DNA of 64,000 bases from Albugo candida (taxonomy: Eukaryota; Oomycota; Peronosporomycetes; Albuginales; Albuginaceae), in NCBI GenBank assembly GCA_905220665.1, contig CAJNAR010000004.1:496001-560000 (forward strand), in the 5' to 3' direction. Each line of letters opens with the position of its first letter. Within the stretch, counting starts at the first letter, position 1. Below the pieces are notes generated by a model, which searched no databases, was not told the DNA's origin, and saw only the letters and a program-made list of their open reading frames with translations. Below, in pieces: positions 1 through 10,400 of the stretch. The translations under genes were made by a program, and so were the position numbers.

Positions 1-14
1 GCTTTTTGAATCTC

Positions 15-521
15 TCATGAAAAGAGTGGAATGCTACCTTCATTCTTGATCAAGAAATTGTGCTTCCAGTCTGTGCTCAACCCAAACGCTCTCAATGATA
101 TCACTTCAGTTGACGTTGGATTTACCAGCGAAAAAAGAGCCCTCTCAATGTTTTTGTAACTCTTCGAATGTATACTAAGCTGAGAAAATGCAATTTTGGG
201 CTTAATAATATCGTCATTCGTAGGCTGAACGAGATAGAAGTTGCAACGGGTATGAGTGTGACAATAGGACAGAAACGAACTTGGGATGTCTGGATGACCC
301 TCGACCCAGTAAAGTCGCATTTTTTCTATCACTTGTAGCAGATATAATTTTGCACATCCCAGCGAGATTACCAGGCATTCGTGACACACTGCATCATCTA
401 CACCCGTGAAAACAAGGAGAGGGAATAGCCCGGATTTCGTTGGTACGTAGTTAGGTAGTGCGATCGTATTCATAGCCATCCGCCTAGTGAGAAGGAACGC
501 GCACAAAGTGGAAATGCGCAT
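15..521 (-). CDS. Candidate secreted CHxC-type protein, 168 aa
   Basis: This is an uninterrupted frame from an ATG at 521 to a stop at 15. The N-terminus (MRISTLCAFLLTRR...) has a short hydrophobic stretch that is only a weak signal peptide. Around residue 45 it carries C-H-E-C followed by L-V-I-S-L-G. Known: Albugo laibachii has a described class of secreted effector candidates with an N-terminal CHxC motif and a downstream glycine. Inference: this may be a member or a relic of one. The frame continues upstream without a further ATG. A second small frame starting at 706 overlaps its 5' end, so the true start or an upstream exon is unresolved. No other domain is recognised. The nearest neighbour is a nested transposon about 290 bp away, a typical setting for effectors. 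It could also be a chance ORF. Confidence 0.4.
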   Translation of the reverse strand: MRISTLCAFLLTRRMAMNTIALPNYVPTKSGLFPLLVFTGVDDAVCHECLVISLGCAKLYLLQVIEKMRLYWVEGHPDIPSSFLSYCHTHTRCNFYLVQPTNDDIIKPKIAFSQLSIHSKSYKNIERALFSLVNPTSTEVISLRAFGLSTDWKHNFLIKNEGSIPLFS

Positions 522-812
522 ATTCAAACCCTTGAGTATGTATTTACGGGCAATACTAGGAATGAAGTACGAGGGATCAAAATTTTTATTGACCAAACAT
601 AGACTTCAGCTTTTGATACGGAAATGCTACCGTAAGAGATAATCAGCCCTACACGCCTACTATTAATATTGAGGATAAATGAGATTGTACGAATTGATGC
701 GTGCATACTATTATTTCACCGGAATAAAGAAAGAGTCAGGTGTAAGCGAAAGCTAGAGTTCGATAATACGGAATTGATGCCGCCGCGAAAACGCTCGTAA
801 TAATAATAAAAC

Positions 813-850
813 AGGGAATCGTTATTCAGCCCCCACCTTTTTTAATCAGC
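813..850 (+). repeat. Left terminal inverted repeat of MULE B
   Basis: About 38 bp pairs with 5607-5646 in inverse orientation with four transitions and small indels. Weaker similarity continues to about 920. A second, degenerate direct copy of the same module lies at about 3222-3290, beyond the inserted MULE A. Confidence 0.8.
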
Positions 851-911
851 TTCCAGCCTCCATAAATTAATAGCTTATTGGTCTCTTGTTGGTCTAAAAA
901 ATATAAGAGAA

Positions 912-920
912 TAAATAAAA
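912..920 (+). repeat. 9-bp target-site duplication of MULE A (left)
   Basis: The word TAAATAAAA is repeated exactly at 3204-3212. Nine base pairs is the characteristic duplication length for Mutator-like elements. Confidence 0.85.
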
Positions 921-924
921 GAGA

Positions 925-1128
925 ATATGGGGATTTTATACCACTTTTTTCAAAAATATGGTTTATATACCAAAAGTTTCAAAATATGGTATTTATACCA
1001 AAGGTTTAAAACATATGGATTATATACCAAAACTAAAAAAAATATGCTTTTTATACCGAAAGTAAAAAAAATATGGATTATATACCAAAAGTTGAAAAAA
1101 TAGGGTGTATATACCAAAACGAATATTA
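925..1128 (+). repeat. 29-bp tandem array inside the left end of MULE A
   Basis: There are seven copies of a unit beginning ATATGG and containing TATACCAAAA, with starts at about 925, 956, 984, 1013, 1042, 1071 and 1100 (spacings 31, 28, 29, 29, 29, 29). More degenerate units continue to about 1215. The right end of the element has only two related units (about 3145-3195). Open frames in this array on either strand are low-complexity by-products. Confidence 0.85.
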
Positions 1129-1237
1129 CACGGGCGAAATTGAAAAAAATGAGAAATACACCAAAAAGTCTGAAGTTTACACAAAATTATCAAAAATGAA
1201 TATACCAAAAAGTCTAGAATATTCATATCTGGCGACT

Positions 1238-3042
1238 ATGACGGCTGCCAGCAACGACGTCTACGTTGGTGAGACGAAGGAGTCAAGTGACGACTGTTCA
1301 CTAGGGGACTGGGCATACGGGCGTGCATACTTCTACTCACGCGACTATGCCAGTCGCGACGATATAACAAGTGCGATCATTGAATGCAATGAAAACGTTG
1401 GACGAGCGTTTTGTGTCATATCGAGCGACCACAGACGCTACAAGGTATTGTGTGTCGATCCAAATTGCAGCTTCGCAGTCGCTTTTGCGTATGGTAGGAG
1501 ATTTGAGCCACCTCATACATTCGTGCCGCACACATGCGGCGCAACGAGGGTTGACTTGGCTTCATACGAAGCGAGTCGTGGCAACAAGTCTTCATACGTC
1601 GCTTTGACTGACTCGGCCCTCCAGTTCGTGGTTGATAAGGGTCATGACGCCAGTCCAGCTGAGATGCAGAAGAAGCTGATGGCTGATGGGCGTGTATTGA
1701 CGTACCAGACTTGTGTCGACGCCTGCATTCGACTCAAAGCGCAACTCTTCGATGAAAATCGCACGCAATACCAGTTTATCTTGTCATACGTTACACGAAG
1801 TGAACAAGCGGACACAAGGTAGAGATCACGTTGCGTGAGGACAAAACTTTTCGGATTGTCATCGTATACAAGCCCGGCATTCATGCGCTTCGCAAGTTTG
1901 CAGATCACGGTATCAATCTGGATGGCACATTCATGAAGCACAATTATGATGGAGTCCTTCTTGTCGCTTGCTGTAAAAATAGCAACAGTGAGATTTAAGT
2001 TGTCGCGGTCGCTTGGGTGTCACGTGAGACAAAAGACAATTGGTCATGGTTCCTGCCTTTCTTCTACGCTCTATAGAAGCGCCAGCATTCGTCATCTCCG
2101 ACCGTGACAAGGGTCTCATTCCGGCGATGCAAGTTAAAGCAGGTGACATCCCTCACTTCTTTTGTGTTCGTCACATGATCGAGAATTTCAACGCCAAGTT
2201 TCGCAATGCGACATTGAAGGACCAAACATGGAATCTGGCAAAGTCCTTGACGGCTGCGTCGTTCGAACGGCGAGCCAGTGAGTTGAAGGACCACAATGCA
2301 AAGGCGCTGCAATGGCTACTAGATGCAGACAAGCTCAAATGAGCTGCCACGTGTAGCATACGTCCGCGCTTTGGGACCATGACTAGCAACAACGTGGAGT
2401 CTGTAAATAACGTCCTGCTTGAAGCTAGAGAGAAGCCACTTCTGGACTGTCTTATGGCGGTGGAAAAGTACATAGGGATCAAGTGGGTTGAATCAGTCGC
2501 CAAGTCGGCTTCATGGGGGAAACTCACAGCTTACGCAACCAAGAAATTCGAGCGCAAGCGCTATGTCTCTGTCGTTGACAGGATCGAAATCATTCCGAGT
2601 TGCCTGTCATCCTTCGTGGTCAAGGTGAGGAAGGATGGAGAGCTTCCTGTGGAGTATTCTGTGGATCTAGATAATCCTGAAAATCCGTGTTCTTGTGGCT
2701 ACTTTGGCGACATGAAAGGGCCATGCTCTCATCTCTATGCGGCCCTTCGATCCGTCAACAAGCTCTCGCTACTCAAGACTTTCTGCGATGGTTTCGTGGA
2801 CCAAGGAGATGTACCAGCGTGCTTACGACCCCATGGTAAAGATGAGTCCATGCATGACGATGGGTGAACTGACGCGTTTAGAAAAGCACCAACTTCTCAC
2901 GGTGTCAAAGAAGTGTGGTCGGCCGAAAAAGTCGAAGCGAATCGAGTCTCAGGCTGCCACAGAAGCTTTCAAGAAGAAGCGCAGCAATAAGTGCACTACA
3001 TGCGGTAACTACGGCCACAACAAGCGCACCTGCAAGGACTAA
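1238..3042 (+). pseudogene. Decayed MuDR-type transposase of MULE A
   Basis: Coding similarity is spread over all three plus frames, so the gene is broken by several frameshifts. From 5' to 3' it shows an N-terminal Cys/His patch (C-x4-C, then H-x3-H-x-C at about 1450-1540), then DGTF (near 1921), W-S-W-F-L (near 2045) and ISDRDKGL with H-F-F-C-x2-H (2095-2175) of the MULE catalytic core. These are followed by a SWIM zinc finger C-x-C...C-x-H (2689-2735) and a C-terminal zinc knuckle CTTCGNYGHNKRTC (2992-3033). An in-frame stop near 2341 separates the core from the SWIM part. The role in life was cut-and-paste transposition; this copy cannot encode a full protein. Confidence 0.85.
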
Positions 3043-3203
3043 TATTTTCCTAGTGATAAACAATATATTTTTCATAATTTAACATAATGTTTAGACCTTT
3101 TCGTGTATTTTTTATAATGTTACGATTTCGCCCGTGTAATATTCGTTTTGGTATATAAACCATCTTTTTGAGAAAAGTGGTGGTATAAAATCCATAGGTT
3201 CCC

Positions 3204-3212
3204 TAAATAAAA
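3204..3212 (+). repeat. 9-bp target-site duplication of MULE A (right)
   Basis: TAAATAAAA is identical to 912-920 and directly follows the right inverted end of MULE A. Confidence 0.85.
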
Positions 3213-3490
3213 TTAAAATTACGAGAATCATTAATCAGCCCCCACCCTTCATAAATGAATGAACATCGTGGTCTCTGATTGGTCAAAATAAAAACAACGA
3301 AATGAAAGCAATAAAATCAAAAAAAGCTTCAGTTTCTGCAATTTTTGTACTACTTAATCTAAGTCTGTATCTAAATCTACTGCTGCAAGTGTTGCTGGAG
3401 CTGTCTTTTGGCATCTTCGACATCTTTGGCGATGCACAGGAGCATCCAAAGTAGCGCTAACATGCTCAAACTGCGATGGAAGTCGCTGCG

Positions 3491-5369
3491 TTAGCTCGAT
3501 GGCCTACCACGCGTGCGCACTTGCACAGGATCGCGACTTTCTGTCTCCGGGACTGCCAAGACAAAGTCTAGCAGTGCACGCTTACGATGATCAGAAACAT
3601 TCTCATACTCATCATCCATCATCTTCAATGATATTTCAATTCCAATTGGCATGGTTGCAGCCTCAATTTGAAATGGCATTGGCTGTACCATCCACCAATG
3701 CTGATCAAAATCATTAACAGACAGCGGTATTATTTGATGACGAAAAGCATGGGCGCAAGGATAGCCTATTGTAGATGTCGTCAGGTCTGCAGGTAAATTG
3801 AAGTTGCACTTAGTTGCACTTAATGGCACGTGTCGCAATCACTTGCACTTGGTCGAAGTCTACAAACCTTGACAATCTCGGTCATCACTAAGCCGCTGCT
3901 GATACTGCCGATGAGCTGAGCGCAGACCTGCTACTATAATCTTCCCCATCACTTCTGAGAACGTGGAACCAAGCTGCATCGTGACTATAGCCCGCTGCTT
4001 TGCGTTTTGCTGAACAATGACAGCAAGCTGGCCTTCGCAGGCGAGACGAACTACTGAATATACTGAAAGCAGATCAGCTGCAATGAATGAAATTTCAGAT
4101 GAATATCAGCATATATACAATTTACCTGTTGACACAGAGATCCATTTTTTGAGGGCGGCGTGGGCGCTCTCGACCCGGGACGTTGTTACATGCCCATAAT
4201 GACGCTTGTTGTGCAGAAAAGCAGCAACAAAACGCTCCTTGTAAACCAACAAGTTGCCAAGTTATCTTAAGGTAGCTCATGAAAGCTGCAGGGAAGGTGG
4301 GTGAGGCAGCAAGTTGATTCTGGGCTTGATTAAATTCTTGCCAGGATTCTGAGGTTTGAAATGCTGTCCTTTGCTTGGCAAGAATGTTCTGCTGGTATGC
4401 CAGCGGCAAAGCAAGCAAGACGCATTAGGAAACGTCTCCGAAAGCGCGCTCATCAGCGCAAGCTCTCAATCAGTTACAAGGTGAGTGCTGCATGCTGTAG
4501 GCCATATCTTTCCGAAGACTTCTTTGATATGGCGCATTGCCCATAAGTAGTCTGCCGAAGTCTCGCTCTTCATAAAGCAGTATGCGAATGTAAAGGTGGT
4601 ATTTGTTGCTGTGATGCCAATAATATGGAGGAGAGAGGTAGTCCATATCTGTTGGTTCTGTAGGTAGCATCAATAAGCCAGATCCGACCAGCACTGTACT
4701 TATTGCAAATCTCCTTTGCAGAAGGTGAGATAATGAGAAGGTGCGTTAGACGCTGCAGACCATCATGCTGAGAGAAGTAGTCACCGGGAGCAAAACAATT
4801 TAATAAAGCTACCAGTGGAGATCGGCCATCCAGCATCCTGTTGAATTCTGCATGACGCAAGTTGTAGATATCTTGAGCTGTGCCATAACATTGCTGTTTT
4901 GGCGCAGTGAAGCGACAATACGGCCAGGTGTCACACCAGAACGACCCATGTTTAAGATTGATTGCCGGTTTTTTCTGTTACAGCGCGCCCTTTTAGATGC
5001 GCAGACTGGTGAGCAAATGGAGCATGACTGTGTTTTCCATTTTCAGCTTGCACTTTCCATTGACCAGACTTTTGTTTCCGTATGCTAGCCTTAAACAAAC
5101 ACCCAGTGATGGCTAGATGACACTACTGGGGGGGGGGTTGTTAGGGAGCAGGCAAGAATTGAAGCTTTCACATCTCCATCTGTCTTATTACCCGTCTTTT
5201 TTGTGCGTCTGATAGCAACAACATAGCCTTGTTGTAGTGCATGCTCATCAATGGCTGCCTTTACCTGTTCCATGGAAGCGTAGGCAAGCTGGGGTGGTGG
5301 TGCAAGGCTGTTCATTGCGGGTTTTAGAGGAGAAAAAAGTGTCATTTTATTGTATTTATTCTGCTTCAT
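3491..5369 (-). pseudogene. Decayed MULE/FAR1-like transposase of MULE B
   Basis: Read on the minus strand, the gene starts at ATG 5369 with a FAR1-like N-terminal region (G-Y-V-V-A-I-R-R). A G-run at 5130-5138 coincides with the first frame break. Downstream are a histidine-rich zinc region (about 5040), the core W-L-I-D-A-T-Y-R-T-N-R-Y (about 4670), then K-E-R-F-V-A-A-F and H-Y-G-H-V-T-T-S-R-V-E-S (4240-4150, in a second frame), and a SWIM remnant Y-P-C-A-H (about 3755). The order and motifs are those of MULE transposases related to plant FAR1/FHY3. At least three frame changes and several stops make it non-functional. Confidence 0.82.
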
Positions 5370-5377
5370 TATTTAGA

Positions 5378-5646
5378 CCAATCAGAGTGCACGATTTCCC
5401 TGAATTTATAGAGGGTGAGGGCTGAATAACAATTCCCTTATTTTTTATTCCATTGCATTTATAATACCAATCAGAGGCCACGGTTACCATTACTTTATGG
5501 AGGGTGGGGGCTGAATGACGATTCCGTGATTGTATTTTATTTATTTTGTTATATATATTTAAACCAATCAGAAGCCAGGCTTTCATTATTTTATGGAGGC
5601 TGGGGGCTGATTAAAGAAAAGGTGGGGACTAAATAGCGGTTCCCTG
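5378..5646 (-). repeat. Right end of MULE B with three tandem subterminal modules
   Basis: Three head-to-tail modules each contain CCAATCAGA (5378, 5467, 5564) followed by TTATGGAGG or TTATAGAGG and a G-rich GGGGGCTGA-type block. The spacing is 89 and 97 bp. The last module ends with the outermost inverted repeat (5607-5646). Confidence 0.75.
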
Positions 5647-6903
5647 AATATAATGTATTATGAAAACCTTCTGTGAAGAGTAATTAATTGATTACTAGAG
5701 TTTGTCCTGGATCTGAGCTCGCAAAAGTTGCGTTCCTCACAGGTGGCGCGGTACTGGTAATTTGCATCTACTTAGGGTAATTTCGCAATTGAACAGCTTG
5801 CCAGTAATTTAACTAGGCGTGATATTATACAAACAAAAAGTTATGGGGATATCAATATCCTATGTATACTACAAATACAGTTCATCGAGTTTTGCAAACT
5901 TTGCATTTCTGTTAGCAACGTGCATCTGACTCTGCTTTGCATCAAACTAGCGCCCAACGCAATCGAGAGAAGAAGACGGCTGTTCGACAAAAGGCTTGTG
6001 CTTCAACCTAGCACTCAGGAATAGCGTTTATGTATCGTCCTCCGAAAAGACATTTCACACATGTTGATTCCACAAAACGTATGCCGACGTACGCATTGGC
6101 AGAGTATAGTGACTCCAACTCAGATATGATCAATGACTCGTTTTCGCTGAGATCACACATTATCATGACACATGGCTGAATGTTATGAACGTAAATTGCA
6201 TTCATCCTAATCAACGCGCTACAGATAGCACTCTTTGCACCCCAATTTATACAGGAACTTATTCACTACCAGTATCGATGAAATCAAGCCACATAGGATC
6301 CTGTTATTAGATAAAATCTTGCTCTTCCATTCACCTTTATTGCTATACCCCTTTTCTACTGCTCCAAGAAGTTGATTGCATGGTTTTTCCATCAGTTGTT
6401 TGCTGGTTTCTATGGGTACTTGGATCACGGAATCTCAGGACAAGAGGGCAAATATATGCTCCCTTATATGGCGGTAGTCCGTTCATACATATGGCACTCG
6501 TCCATACAATCAAGACATGAAGAGAATGATACATTGGTACTGAAGAAAATGGATGGTGCGAATATACAAGAGGCGACTTCAAGACGAAGACCAGACCATC
6601 CCAGTTGCATCGCAGTCGCCAGATTTCGCTTTGCAAAGTTGTGAATCATTAAATCCATTTACTGCTTAGAAGAAAATACTGTGTGAAAGTAGAAGTACCC
6701 GGAATGATTTCAGATTTCAGCACCATGAATGAAAACGTTCTTTATCCCACTAATAACTTGATTTTCGGTCAAGAGATCATAAGCGGTCACCATAGTGTAT
6801 GGCAATACTGATTTTTTGACAACTGGTCCAGACAATTTGGCAGTAATGGAGCTGTATTGGTTGGCAAAAAAGGGTCTTACTTGACAATACGGCACGCTTC
6901 CGA
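5647..6903. other. Spacer with short minus-strand frames, no recognised gene
   Basis: Minus-strand frames of 60-97 codons occur around 6008-6214, 6219-6428 and 6710-6895. They could be remnants or exons of a gene whose first exon is the signal-peptide frame at 6904-7065, but no splice model closed convincingly and no domain was recognised. Confidence 0.3.
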
Positions 6904-7065
6904 CTACAGAAGATTCTCAAAGAAACCAAGCTGTTCATATTCTGATAGTTTCTCGTACGTCGCCATCAGACCATGAAAGTTTGTTGCTCTCAGGACTGAT
7001 ACTGTAAATGTGTATAACATTAGGACAACAACTATCAACGAACCGAAACACAGGAAGTCATGCAT
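6904..7065 (-). CDS. Short hypothetical frame with signal-peptide-like N-terminus
   Basis: An ATG at 7065 opens a 53-residue frame ending at 6904. Residues 1-27 (MHDFLCFGSLIVVVLMLYTF and the following TVSVLRA) form a textbook hydrophobic secretion signal with little after it. The start codon is only 72 bp from the left target duplication of the Copia element, so the retrotransposon occupies what would be the promoter. The frame may be exon 1 of a larger secreted protein continuing towards 6700 or 6000, or a truncated relic. Function unknown. Confidence 0.35.
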   Translation of the reverse strand: MHDFLCFGSLIVVVLMLYTFTVSVLRATNFHGLMATYEKLSEYEQLGFFENLL

Positions 7066-7137
7066 TTTGTTCAGCAGTATCAACAGTTTATTATCAGGAC
7101 ATAGTTATTTTCTCGGATAAGCTCACGATGTCCAGCT

Positions 7138-7142
7138 GTTCA
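7138..7142 (+). repeat. 5-bp target-site duplication of Copia element (left)
   Basis: GTTCA is repeated at 12165-12169. Confidence 0.85.
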
Positions 7143-7398
7143 TGTTGAAGAATGGTGTGTTGTTGTCAAGTTACGCTATCGCACGATGCACGTTGGTAAC
7201 GGCACAGGATTACCGACGCGCGGCCGGGGGATTTCTAATACGCGACTATACGATTAGTAATGCGCGGTATGGAAAACTGTCAAGGTATAGTCGAACAAAG
7301 CAGTAGTATTAGAGTAGTAAGAGAGTTTGAGAACTAAGGTCTTAAGTATATTCGTAGTATTCATTTTTACCACCGCCAACACTACGCATTTGCTAATA
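7143..7398 (+). repeat. 5' LTR of Copia element
   Basis: The LTR begins TGTTGAAG and is closely similar to 11898-12164. Its end reads GCTAATA where the 3' LTR reads GCTAACA, so the terminal CA has mutated. Several substitutions and a short indel near 7222-7232 separate the two LTRs, which means the insertion is not recent. Confidence 0.88.
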
Positions 7399-7402
7399 AA
7401 TT

Positions 7403-10400
7403 ATGAGCCCAACGACTGATTCTAACGGCGCGCCAAGCGCACCAACTCCAGTCAGCTTTGACATCGGCCACGAAACGGCCACGGTGTCTCCTGCGGTATT
7501 TCAAGGTGAAATGACGGTCCACGAAAGGAGCGATGACGTCAACACCAGAATACTCGCAGCCCTCGTCGACCTTCAAGCGCGGATGACGCAGATGGAGGTC
7601 TCACAGCTGAAACGCGATGAAGACGAACACATGATTGGTGCGATTGAGAGGGGGTGTTTCGCTCTGTACTTGCCAATGGTCGCATGGTACACCGATGCAC
7701 GTCGACTCGCTAGGGCACTCACCGATGCTTCCAAGAACTGGGCAAGAGCGCACAAGTGTATCCCAACAAGGAGCTTCCCGGAACGCGGCGCAGCCAGGAT
7801 GGCGGGCACCACAATCAGCATTACCGGTGCGTGCGCCGTATTCAGACATGGATTACGAGGCCACGCAGGATTATGTGCGCCGGATGAATCCAGACGCACA
7901 TAAAGCAATGAGAGTTACGGACAAGCGTCAAAGAAGATTGACTTTCCGGAAATGCGATGGCTCCGAGCTGTTTCGAGGCTTATGCTCCGATTTTCTGGAT
8001 TGGGGAAAGACATTCATGCTTCAGGTCCAGTACGCTCAAGCGGCATGTGGTTTTGACTGGTCCGAACACGTAAAGACTGACCTGCTTGGCCACTACCTTA
8101 GTGGTACGGCCGAGCGCTACTACAACAAGCAGGTCGAGACATGGTGGTATCAGACACCAACGCTTGCTCACGTTATGGAGCGTCTTCATCAGACATTTGA
8201 ACAAGTAACAAGTATCACAGAATCCCAGTCGATAAAGCTGTTTACAGCGAAGAAGGATCCGAAAAGAAGCTGGCCCGAGCATTATCAATACTTGGTGGCG
8301 GTAAGCGATGCATGTGGCGGCGCTGATGCGCAAGTGCTTGAGAACATTGTGCACTATGCGTCGACGGAGCTTCACACGGTGCTAATGGCCAAGTACGACG
8401 GGAGTCATCCAGACTACCTTGCTCAAGCTAAAGAGCTTGCAAATTTCGCACAGTACGTCAAGTTGGATACGCGAAGTTCACGTTTGGCAAGGACGTCGTA
8501 AAACACGTTGCTGAAAGCAAGCCACGCGTTGATGCGCGCACGTTTTGGGTGTGGAAAAGTCGGGCAAATCCAGTCGGTCTGTCATGACAAAAGGAAGAAG
8601 GCGAAGAGAAACAATGGCGTCAAAAAAAAGGGGACTTGGAGAAACAAAGCCAGGAAAAAGGACATTGTTAGCTACACTCTGTCCATACAAGAAACCAAGT
8701 CTCAGGACAGCTTGTGGATTCTGGACAGTGGATCTAGAAGGCACTTCGCCAATGATGAGGCGCTTCTCGAAGATGCAAGACAATGTGATGACCAATGCCT
8801 GGTCGCCAAAGGAAAAAACGCTTCGTTTTACAATGGTCGGAAACGTGATGATTCACGTGATGGCATGCGGAAAAGCAAGTGTTATAGGACATACAGAAGT
8901 CTACTACGCACCGCTGCTAGCGCGCAATATCTTGTCGTACGGTAATCTTGAGCTTAAAGACTACGGGCTCAAGTATAAGAATAACAGACGAGCCCTTATC
9001 ACCCTCAATACCGGCTCCGTCGTGTTCGACGTGGCTATGTGCAACAACGTGGTCGTCATTGAGACCCAAGAAGAAAGGCCTGACGAAAGGATAGCACAGG
9101 CGGTCATTGCTGCGATTAATGAAGCAAAAAAAAATGAAGTTGATGAAGGTGTGCATTCAGAAACGCTCATGCACTATGACCAACATTTCGGACACTTAAT
9201 CAACGACACTATTGAGAGAATGGCGCGTGAGCCTACATCTGGAATCCGGCTTACTGATAATGAGCGAGTGATGTGTGTCACATGCGCGCAAGCGAAGCAG
9301 TCAAAGAGTGCGCAGTCCAAAAAGGATACAGGCGTGCATTGACCGTGTTGGTGGTGTTACCTCAAAGGACCCATAACACCAAATGATCGAATGGGAAATC
9401 GGTACCTCGTCAACTTCGTCGATCACAAGAGCAACTATTGCCGCGTACTTCTCGCACGCACCAAGGATCAAACGACGAAGAAGTTTGAACATTTCTTAAT
9501 CTTTTTTTGAAAGCTTTTTAATTGACGGGTCCACGTTCTTCGAACTGACGTTGGTGGAGAATAAAAGAATGTGGATTTACTTTGCAAGTCAGCCAGAGTA
9601 GCGAGACAAGTGAGCGAGGCGTGCAACCAATCATCAAATGGAAAAGCTTAGCGCATGCACAGAACAGTTCCAAACATGGAGCGCTCTATGATGCTTGCAA
9701 GCAACCTCCCGCTGTCCTTCTAGGGTGAAGAGGTCGAATAATCGGCGTCCATCTTGATTCGAAGCCCTACGAGCGCCAACCCCAATCGTGCATCGTCAAT
9801 CAAAGTCTTGACAAAGCAAGCACCCGATTTACGCGACAGCGTTGTATTTGGTTCAATATGTACGGCGTATTGTGACCCAAAGAAGAATTCGCGAGCACAT
9901 CGGACGCAGGTTGGCACTATTGTAGGGCGCAGCGACGAGAACAAGGGATAACGCATTTATATCCGTAAAGACAACGTCATCATTTCTACACAGCACGTCA
10001 AGAATATCCAGACGCTTTCCTGCGTGCAGAATGGACAGCTCCAGCAAATTCCAAAGCTAGAGGGTACAAATGGCGATGCTCAAGGTGACGTACGGACAGC
10101 TCAAAATCGCTGCGACAATGACAAAAATAGGAAGGGCAAGGGAAAGAGCAAGCTATGAATGCCTGTCCCTCATGCAGCACGCGCATCAACAAAGAATGCG
10201 ATGCAAGCTATACCCGTACGACTGATTCTGTAGCCACCGTGCTACAAGCCTATGAGCCAGACCCGAAGACACAAGCTGAAGCGATGCGCAGTTCGAAGGC
10301 TGAAGGTTGGTGCAAGGCCATGCTCGAAGCAACCCAAGCTCTTGCGGAGAACAACTTGCGGAATGTGATCAAGCGACCGGCTGATGCAAATTTGCTACAC

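Larger units (their letters stand above)
921..3203 (+). mobile_element. MULE (Mutator-like) transposon A, nested in B
   Basis: The element is bounded by an exact 9-bp duplication. Its inverted ends share GGATTTTATACCAC and, further in, TATACCAAAACGAATATTAC plus the adjoining CGGGCGAAAT (about 1108-1140 against 3122-3160, reversed). The two inverted repeats differ in length because the left one contains a seven-copy tandem array (925-1128) and the right one only about two units. It carries a frameshifted transposase on the plus strand (1238-3042). The intact duplication and the interruption of element B show that A is the younger insertion. Confidence 0.88.
813..5646 (-). mobile_element. MULE (Mutator-like) transposon B, host of a nested MULE
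   Basis: The outer ends are inverted repeats. The left end begins CAGGGAATCGTTATTCAGCC at 813 and the right end, read in reverse, begins CAGGGAACCGCTATTTAGTC at 5646. Similarity runs for about 105 bp and includes the shared words CAGCCTCCATAAA and TGGT. The element encodes a decayed minus-strand MULE transposase at 3491-5369. It is interrupted near its left end by MULE A (921-3203); removing A and one 9-bp duplicate restores the left terminal region. The subterminal module is tandemly repeated, with two copies at the left and three at the right. No convincing target-site duplication was found at the outer borders. Confidence 0.8.

Noticed and set aside
804..812. Target duplication for MULE B
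   Set aside because: Sequences beside 813 and 5646 are both AT-rich but no 8-10 bp match was convincing.
1020..1226. Minus-strand frame in the MULE A end
   Set aside because: It runs through the 29-bp tandem array and reflects its AT-rich periodicity, not a gene.
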